NCBI GenBank assembly: GCA_019414465.1
Contig: DXLY01000036.1
Coordinates: 1-17,810, forward strand
DNA: 17,810 bases
Reading direction: 5' to 3'
From: Collinsella sp.
Lineage (GTDB): Bacteria; Actinomycetota; Coriobacteriia; Coriobacteriales; Coriobacteriaceae
Notes under the pieces: model-generated
The model's database searches: none
What the model saw: only the letters and a program-made list of their open reading frames with translations
What the model was told of the DNA's origin: nothing
Made by a program: the position numbers and the translations under genes
Part shown: piece after piece, positions 7,071 through 12,838 of the stretch
How the letters are laid out: every line of letters begins with the position of its first letter
How positions within the stretch are numbered: the stretch's first letter is position 1

Positions 7071-9627
7071 CTCAAACATACTTATCACTCATGATCTGGA
7101 CGGTGCCGCGCTGGCGGCGCCTGTTGATGCTGCGCGCCGCAACGGAGCTGCATACAAGACGCGCACGATCGACGACCTTCGCATTAAGGACGATCGTCTG
7201 CGCGCCGCCATCGAGGGCACGGGACACCTGCTGTTCGACGGCGGCATGGGTACCATGCTGCAGGCGGCCGGCATGAAGGCCGGCGCCCTGCCCGAGCTGC
7301 TCAACTTTGAGGAGCCCCAGGTCATTACCGATATTCAGCGTCAGTACGTCGAGGCCGGCTGCGACGTGATCACCGCCAACACCTTTGGCGCCAACGCGCA
7401 CAAGCTCGATGGCGCCGCCACCGTGGCAGATGTCTTTGCCGCGGCCGTCGCCTGTGCCCGCGCTGCCGGCGCCCGCTACGTCGCCGGTGACATCGGTCCC
7501 ATCGGCGCGTTGCTTCGCCCTTTGGGTACCCTCAGCTTCGACGAGGCTTATGACCTCTTTGCCGAGGAAGTGCGTGCCGGCGTCGATGCGGGCGTGGACC
7601 TCTTTATTATCGAGACTATGACCGACCTGGCCGAGATCAAGGCAGCCGTCCTCGCCTGCCGCGAGAACTCCGACCTGCCCGTCTTTGCCACCATGACCTT
7701 CGAGGAAGACGGCCGTACCTTCCTGGGAACGAGCCCCGAGGTCGCCGCCATCACGCTCGACGCTATCGACGCCGACGTTCTGGGCATCAACTGCAGCCAG
7801 GGACCGGCCGAGCTCCGAGGACTCGCCGCTCGCATGCTCACCGTTACGGACAAGCCCGTTATGGTGCAGGCCAACGCAGGACTGCCCCACGTGGACGACG
7901 ACGGCAACACCGTCTTTGATATCCAGGCGCCCGAGTACGCCGTGGCCGTCGCCGGTATGATTGAGGACGGCGTGAGCGTCGTGGGCGGTTGCTGCGGCAC
8001 CACGCCGGCGCACATGGCGGCCTTGCGCACGCTTATCGACAACCACACGTCCAGCCCGCGCCACCGCAAGCCCAGCATGTCGGTCACGAGCGCCCAAACG
8101 GTCGTGGACCTTCCCTGCGACGGCCACAAGATCGCTGTCATCGGCGAGCGCATCAACCCCACCGGCAAAAAGCGCCTGCAGCAGGCCCTACGCGACGGCG
8201 ACCTGGACTACGTCGTAAGCCAGGGCATCAGCCAGCAGGAACAGGGCGCCGACATCCTGGACGTCAACGTGGGCCTGCCCGAGATCGACGAGGTCAAGAT
8301 CATCCAGCAGGCAACCGAACAGCTCCAAGGCTCCACGCTCCTGCCGCTGCAGATCGACTCCACCGACCCCGCTGCCGTCGAGGCCGCCGTGCGCCGATAC
8401 GCCGGCAAGCCCATCATCAACTCGGTTAACGGCAAGCAGCAGATCATGGATGAGATCTTTCCGTTGGTTGCCCACTACGGCACCAACGTCGTCGGCCTTA
8501 CGCTCGACGAAGGCGGCATCCCCGATACCGCCGAGGCCCGCTTCGCCATCGCCGAGCGCATCGTGGCCGAGGCCGCCCGCTACGGCATTGGCCCGGACCG
8601 CATCCTCATCGACTGCCTGGTCATGACCGCCTCGACCAATCAACGCCAGGCCGAGCAGATCCTGCGCGCCATGTCCCTGTGCAAGGAGCGCCTGGGCGTC
8701 AAATGCGCGCTCGGCGTATCGAACGTCAGCTTTGGCCTGCCTGCCCGCCCGCTGCTGGGTTCGGTCTTTTTGGCCGCCGCTTTTGGCGCGGGTCTGGACG
8801 CCCCCATCATGAACCCGGGCTCCAAGCGCTTTATGGATACCGTCTACAGCTATCGCGTCCTGAGCGTTGAGGACGAGGGCTCGACCGGATACATCGAGCG
8901 CTATGCCGGCTGGACCGATCCGTATAAGATCGCCGCCAACCCGGCAGCAGCTCAGGCCGCATCGACCGACACCGTGCCCGCTGCCGGCACCGACGGCACC
9001 GACGGCAACGACGACCCGATTCGTCGCATGGTCGTCTCGGGCCGCAAAGGCGAGATCGCTGCCGAGACCGAGCGTCTGCTGGCAGACCACGACGCCATGG
9101 ACCTCATCAACAATCACTTTATCCCCGCCCTCGACGAGGTTGGCGTCCTCTTTGACCAGGGCAAGTTCTTCTTGCCGCAGCTTATGGCCTCGGCCGAAGC
9201 CGCACGCGTGGGCTTCGACACCATCAAGCGCCTGATGCCCGCCGGCGAGATCGCCGACAAGGGCAAGATCTGCGTGGCCACCGTCAAGGGCGACATCCAC
9301 GACATCGGTAAGAACATCGTCAAGATGCTGCTCGATAACTACGGCTACACCGTCTTTGACCTAGGCCGCGATGTCGACCCGCAAGAGGTGCTCAAGACCG
9401 TGCAGGAGCGTGACATCAAGCTCGTCGGCCTCTCGGCGCTTATGACCACCACGGTCGTCGCCATGGAAGAGACCATCAAGTTGCTCCATGCCGAGGTTCC
9501 GGGCGTCAAGATCATCGTGGGCGGCGCCGTGCTCACCTCCGAATACGCCAAGCAAATCGGCGCGGACTACTACGCCAAGGACGCCGCCGAGAGCGCTCGT
9601 ATCGCCGAAGAGGTCTTTGGGAAGTAA
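7060..9627 (+). CDS. metH: Cobalamin-dependent methionine synthase without activation domain (MetH)
   Basis: MetH transfers the methyl group of 5-methyl-tetrahydrofolate through cobalamin to homocysteine, giving methionine. The 855 residues carry the homocysteine-binding barrel (DGGMGTM at 60-66; zinc ligands Cys245, Cys311 and Cys312), the folate barrel (IGERINPTGKKRL near 360), an Ala/Thr-rich linker (about 630-650), the cobalamin cap helices and the cobalamin domain, with GDIHDIG containing the lower ligand His747. The C-terminal activation domain of the roughly 1,230-residue E. coli enzyme is absent; 4033-4824 supplies it separately. ATG 7060 overlaps the endonuclease stop by 11 bases and has no clear Shine-Dalgarno, so coupling is likely. 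The first 45 or so residues are an extension absent from E. coli MetH, and base composition turns GC-rich near 7095. The true start is therefore less certain than the gene. Confidence 0.94.
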   Translation: MANSSNILITHDLDGAALAAPVDAARRNGAAYKTRTIDDLRIKDDRLRAAIEGTGHLLFDGGMGTMLQAAGMKAGALPELLNFEEPQVITDIQRQYVEAGCDVITANTFGANAHKLDGAATVADVFAAAVACARAAGARYVAGDIGPIGALLRPLGTLSFDEAYDLFAEEVRAGVDAGVDLFIIETMTDLAEIKAAVLACRENSDLPVFATMTFEEDGRTFLGTSPEVAAITLDAIDADVLGINCSQGPAELRGLAARMLTVTDKPVMVQANAGLPHVDDDGNTVFDIQAPEYAVAVAGMIEDGVSVVGGCCGTTPAHMAALRTLIDNHTSSPRHRKPSMSVTSAQTVVDLPCDGHKIAVIGERINPTGKKRLQQALRDGDLDYVVSQGISQQEQGADILDVNVGLPEIDEVKIIQQATEQLQGSTLLPLQIDSTDPAAVEAAVRRYAGKPIINSVNGKQQIMDEIFPLVAHYGTNVVGLTLDEGGIPDTAEARFAIAERIVAEAARYGIGPDRILIDCLVMTASTNQRQAEQILRAMSLCKERLGVKCALGVSNVSFGLPARPLLGSVFLAAAFGAGLDAPIMNPGSKRFMDTVYSYRVLSVEDEGSTGYIERYAGWTDPYKIAANPAAAQAASTDTVPAAGTDGTDGNDDPIRRMVVSGRKGEIAAETERLLADHDAMDLINNHFIPALDEVGVLFDQGKFFLPQLMASAEAARVGFDTIKRLMPAGEIADKGKICVATVKGDIHDIGKNIVKMLLDNYGYTVFDLGRDVDPQEVLKTVQERDIKLVGLSALMTTTVVAMEETIKLLHAEVPGVKIIVGGAVLTSEYAKQIGADYYAKDAAESARIAEEVFGK

Positions 9628-9652
9628 CACAACGGAAACAACCGAGCACCAA

Positions 9653-9690
9653 AACGTGCCGCACGCGCCACTTGGCACGTGCGGCACGTT
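9653..9690 (+). terminator. Strong hairpin after metH
   Basis: AACGTGCCGCACG (9653-9665) is perfectly complementary to CGTGCGGCACGTT (9678-9690), a 13-bp stem with a 12-base apex that can pair further (GCC with GGC). It starts 25 bases after the metH stop. The following sequence (AGAATAGATA) has no proper T-tract, so termination may be partial or factor-aided. The structure ends 45 bases before the UPF0210 start. Confidence 0.6.
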
Positions 9691-9735
9691 AGAATAGATA
9701 AGACTATGCTCGTTTTGGCAGATAGGAGCGCAAGG

Positions 9736-11100
9736 ATGGCGATCACGCCCGCAGAAATCGCGGAAACCCGCGGCATGGTTGAGGAACAGAACCTCGACAT
9801 CAGGACCATCACCATGGGTGTTTCGCTCATGGGTTGCGGTGACGAGAACCTCGACCGCATGTGCACGAAGATCTACGACCATGTGACGCACACGGCTGAG
9901 CATCTGGTCGAGACCGCCGAGAACCTCGAGCGCGAGTACGGTATCCCCATTGTCAACAAGCGCGTTTCCGTCACCCCGGTGGCGCAGATCGCCGCGTGCT
10001 GCAAGGATGAGGACCTCACCCCCATCGCGCATGCCCTCGACCGTGCGGCCGAGACGCTCGGCATCGATTACCTGGGCGGCTTCTCCGCACTCGTCCAGAA
10101 GGGCATCGGCGACGCCGACCGCCGCGTCATCCAGTCCATCCCCCAGGCGCTCGCCACCACGAGCCGTGTCTGCTCCAGCGTCAACGTCGCCAGCCTGCGC
10201 GCCGGCATCAACATGGACGCCGTGCTTATGGCCGCCCAGACCATCATCGATGCCGCTAAACTCACGGCCGACCAGGATTCCGTCGGCGCTTCCAAGTTTG
10301 TCTGCTTTGCTAACATGGTCGAGGACTCCCCGTTTATGGCGGGCGCCGTCCACGGCGGTGGCGAGGCCGACGCCGTCATCAACGTAGGCGTCTCGGGCCC
10401 CGGCGTTATGGCAGCAGCCCTGGAGAAGCTGCCCGATTCTGCATCGATGATGGAAGTCGCCGAGAAGATTAAGCAGACCGCCTTTAAGATCACCCGTGCC
10501 GGTGAGCTCATGAGCCGCGAGGCCGCCCATCGTCTGGGTGTCGAGAAGGGCATTGTCGACCTTTCGCTGGCACCTACGCCTGCCATCGGCGACTCCGTCG
10601 CTCGCATCCTCGAGATCATCGGCGTGGGCACCTGCGGTGGCCCCGGCACGACCTGCGCGCTCGCCATGCTCAACGATGCCGTCAAGAAGGGCGGCGTCAT
10701 GGCCAGTTCCAGCGTGGGCGGTCTTTCGGGCGCTTTCATCCCCGTGTCCGAGGACGCCGGCATGATCGCCGCCGTCGAAGCCGGTGCGCTTTCGCTCGAG
10801 AAGCTCGAGGCCATGACCTGCGTGTGCTCCGTTGGCCTGGACATGATCGCCATCCCCGGCGACACCCCGGTCGAGACCATCGCCGGCATCATCGCCGACG
10901 AGATGGCCATCGGCGTCATCAACAACAAGACCACGGCCGTCCGCGTGATTCCTGCTATCGGCAAGGGCGTGGGCGACTGCGTCGAGTACGGCGGCCTGTT
11001 TGGCCGTGCGCCCATCATGCCGGTGAACCCCAACGCCGGCACCGTGCTTGCCCACCGCGGTGGTCGATTCCCGGCGCCGCTGAACTCGCTCAAGAACTAG
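9736..11100 (+). CDS. UPF0210 / DUF711 family protein
   Basis: A 454-residue member of the UPF0210 (DUF711) family, often labelled PFL family protein because of distant similarity to pyruvate formate-lyase. Its biochemical role is not established. The usual start context (LDIRTITMGVSLMGCGDEN, about 19-37) and the conserved glycine-rich C-terminal region (GGPGTTCALAMLNDAVKKGG, SSSVGGLSGAFIPVSEDAGM, VGLDMIAIPGDTP, AVRVIPAIGKG) are present, and length is normal for the family. The in-frame ATG at 9679 falls inside the preceding hairpin. ATG 9736 is chosen because AGGAG lies about 7 bases upstream and it matches the family N-terminus. In many bacteria the gene follows a small ACT-domain gene; no such partner is present here. 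It appears to be cytosolic. Confidence 0.92.
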   Translation: MAITPAEIAETRGMVEEQNLDIRTITMGVSLMGCGDENLDRMCTKIYDHVTHTAEHLVETAENLEREYGIPIVNKRVSVTPVAQIAACCKDEDLTPIAHALDRAAETLGIDYLGGFSALVQKGIGDADRRVIQSIPQALATTSRVCSSVNVASLRAGINMDAVLMAAQTIIDAAKLTADQDSVGASKFVCFANMVEDSPFMAGAVHGGGEADAVINVGVSGPGVMAAALEKLPDSASMMEVAEKIKQTAFKITRAGELMSREAAHRLGVEKGIVDLSLAPTPAIGDSVARILEIIGVGTCGGPGTTCALAMLNDAVKKGGVMASSSVGGLSGAFIPVSEDAGMIAAVEAGALSLEKLEAMTCVCSVGLDMIAIPGDTPVETIAGIIADEMAIGVINNKTTAVRVIPAIGKGVGDCVEYGGLFGRAPIMPVNPNAGTVLAHRGGRFPAPLNSLKN

Positions 11101-11118
11101 CCTAGGGATACGAGGCGA

Positions 11119-11256
11119 GGAGCCCCGCCGCCGGGCGGCAGACATATAAGGTCGCCTGCTCGGACAGTCCTGACTCGCACGGAAAGCACATTAAGTGCTC
11201 TCCGGCTCGTGCCGAACTCGCGATCGACCTTATATATTTGCCCTCCCCGGGGCTCC
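11119..11256. repeat. Nested long-range inverted repeat after the UPF0210 gene
   Basis: The stretch 11101-11421 has no protein gene. GGAGCCCC (11119-11126) pairs with GGGGCTCC (11249-11256), and inside it ATATAAGGTCG (11144-11154) pairs perfectly with CGACCTTATAT (11225-11235). The enclosed 70 bases hold another hairpin, AGCAC (11185-11189) with GTGCT (11195-11199), which can be extended by GGA with TCC and GCAC with GTGC. No T-tract follows. A competing small hairpin, TCCCG with CGGGA, lies at 11254-11268. From 11269 to 11421 I see only T-rich, unstructured sequence before the next gene. It may be a dispersed repeat or a structured RNA; it does not match a class I recognise. Confidence 0.55.
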
Positions 11257-11421
11257 CGCACAACGGGACCTCAGTTGGGTTCTATCCCGGTTGCAGTCGC
11301 TTCGCTTCTGCTCCACTTTGCTGGTATGACGGTTTGGCGTTGGATCGGTTCTTTCTGATATATGCTGGTTGCGGCTCTTCTTTTGGGAGGAGTCGCTTTT
11401 TTGTTGCTAGGAGGTTGGCCC

Positions 11422-12309
11422 GTGGTTGATGGGGACGCTCGCTCTGAGCTTCTTTCCGCTGATTGGAATGGCGAATGGATGCGCCTGCAGGCTGGTCGGC
11501 GGCGGGCTGATGATTCTTTTGAATGGGATAAGCGGGCTCGGCATTTTCGGCCGCTTGAGACTGCTCCGTATGCCCGGGACTTTATGAAGCTATTGGCGTT
11601 AAAGCCTGGCGAATCGGTGCTCGATATGGGGTGTGGAGCTGGGTCGATTGCTATTCCGCTTGCTCAGGCTGGACATCCTGTGATTGCTGCTGACTTTTCC
11701 CCTGCCATGTTGGGCACGCTTGATGCTGGCATTGAGTACCATGGGCTCGAGAATCGCATTACACCGCTTGAGCTTGCTTGGGATGATGATTGGGATTTGG
11801 TTGGACCGGTCGCGAAAACGGTGGATGTTGCCTTTGCCAGTCGGTCGGTTACGACGACCGATCTAAAAGGTGCGCTTGCCAAGCTCGACCGTACGGCTCG
11901 TCGGCGTTGTGCTGTCACGATGGTCGCCAACTCCAGCCCGCGCTATGATCTGCACTTGATGAACGCTATCGGCGCCTCGGTTACCTGCAGCAATGGCTTT
12001 GTGTACGCCTTCAACATCCTCATTCAGATGGGTTCGTTGCCGCAGGTTACATACTTTGAATCGCCTCGTCGCGATACCTTCGACAGCCTTGAGGCAGGCG
12101 TGGCGGATTTTTCCCGTATGCTCGAGCATGGCAACGAGGATAAGATCGACTGCCTGCGCGACTACATCGCTCAACACATGATTGAGAACCCCCATGCCGG
12201 TGAGCCGGGCTCCAAGGGCGTGCCGCAGGGGCGCTATATGCTCGATCATGTCCGCAAGGTTCGCTGGGCGTTTATTGCATGGGAACCGGTCTCTGAATCC
12301 CGCTCGTAG
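11422..12309 (+). CDS. Class I SAM-dependent methyltransferase, substrate unknown
   Basis: A Rossmann-fold methyltransferase. The SAM-binding motif I is VLDMGCGAGSIAIPLA, followed by an acidic residue in IAADFS after the second strand. A family-style N-terminus, DWNGEWMRLQ and EWDKRARHF, precedes it. The substrate (small molecule, protein or RNA) cannot be told. I choose the GTG start at 11422 because AGGAGG lies seven bases upstream, giving 295 residues. The in-frame ATG at 11362 has no Shine-Dalgarno and would add a hydrophobic stretch of about 20 residues that would look like a membrane anchor. Codon use here is rich in T-ending codons (GCT, GGT, GAT) compared with the C-ending codons of both neighbours, suggesting a different history. 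It stands alone after a 321-base gap. Confidence 0.85.
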   Translation: MVDGDARSELLSADWNGEWMRLQAGRRRADDSFEWDKRARHFRPLETAPYARDFMKLLALKPGESVLDMGCGAGSIAIPLAQAGHPVIAADFSPAMLGTLDAGIEYHGLENRITPLELAWDDDWDLVGPVAKTVDVAFASRSVTTTDLKGALAKLDRTARRRCAVTMVANSSPRYDLHLMNAIGASVTCSNGFVYAFNILIQMGSLPQVTYFESPRRDTFDSLEAGVADFSRMLEHGNEDKIDCLRDYIAQHMIENPHAGEPGSKGVPQGRYMLDHVRKVRWAFIAWEPVSESRS

Positions 12310-12426
12310 CCCGTTCACAGCCCGAGCTGCCCATCACCTCGGCATCCGCATTCTTTGCGAACTGGGCAAACGCGCTCCACACCGCGCCGTTCCTGCGCTA
12401 TCGTGGGACAGCTCACGTAGATTAAG

Positions 12427-12441
12427 GCCCCGTCGCGGGGC
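12427..12441 (+). other. Small GC hairpin before yhbY
   Basis: GCCCCG (12427-12432) and CGGGGC (12436-12441) form a perfect stem with a 3-base loop in the 158-base gap between the methyltransferase and the YhbY gene, 26 bases before the latter's start. With no T-tract after it, it is more likely leader structure than a terminator. I see nothing else in this gap. Confidence 0.35.
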
Positions 12442-12467
12442 ACCCCATACATAGAAAGCGAGAACCC

Positions 12468-12767
12468 ATGGCACTGACAGGAGCCCAGGTCAAGCAGCTT
12501 CGCAGCATGGCCCATCACCTCAACCCCGCCATCATCATCGGTAAGTCCGATGTCAACGAGGGCACCGTCGAGCAGACGGTCGCCTACCTGGAGAAGCACG
12601 AACTCGTTAAGTGCTCCGTGCTCGATGGCTCCAGTCTTTCCGCCCGCGAGGCCGCCGAAGAGCTCTCCGAGCGTTGCCACGCCGAGGTCGTCCAGGTCAT
12701 CGGCCGCAAGTTCTCGCTGTATCGCGAGTCCTCGCGCAAGGACATCGAGAAGATCAAGCTCGTCTAA
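12468..12767 (+). CDS. yhbY: YhbY-family RNA-binding protein (CRM domain)
   Basis: A 99-residue, single CRM-domain protein. The E. coli homologue YhbY associates with the large ribosomal subunit precursor, so a role in ribosome assembly is expected by family. The sequence aligns well by eye: LTGAQVKQLRSMAHHLNPAI at the start, the loop region IIIGKSDVNEG, HELVKCSVLDGS, and the C-terminal strand VVQVIGRKFSLYR. Length is the family norm (about 97-100). The start ATG 12468 is fixed by homology to the N-terminus; the upstream sequence GAAAGCGAGAACCC is only a weak Shine-Dalgarno. A strong terminator follows at 12805-12838. It is convergent with the large regulator gene. Confidence 0.93.
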   Translation: MALTGAQVKQLRSMAHHLNPAIIIGKSDVNEGTVEQTVAYLEKHELVKCSVLDGSSLSAREAAEELSERCHAEVVQVIGRKFSLYRESSRKDIEKIKLV

Positions 12768-12804
12768 GAGCCAATGATCCGGCGAGCCAACACATGGCAA
12801 GCTT

Positions 12805-12838
12805 ACGGGTGCCCAAGTACTTCGGGCGCCCGTTTTTT
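12805..12838 (+). terminator. Rho-independent terminator of yhbY
   Basis: ACGGGTGCCC (12805-12814) pairs with GGGCGCCCGT (12824-12833), 10 bp with one G-U pair, and six T follow (12833-12838). The T-tract runs into the stop codon of the convergent regulator gene (12837-12839). On the minus strand the hairpin lacks a T-tract, so it ends mainly the plus-strand transcript. Confidence 0.85.

Noticed and set aside
4825..7096. Direct repeats marking the ends of the R-M cassette
   Set aside because: I compared the left (4825-4930) and right (7065-7100) edges and found only a short CTCAT match, which is not enough to call a target duplication.
9361..11145. 594-codon minus-strand frame opposite metH and UPF0210
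   Set aside because: It spans two real genes and a terminator; Gly/Asp/His-rich translation typical of an antisense shadow.
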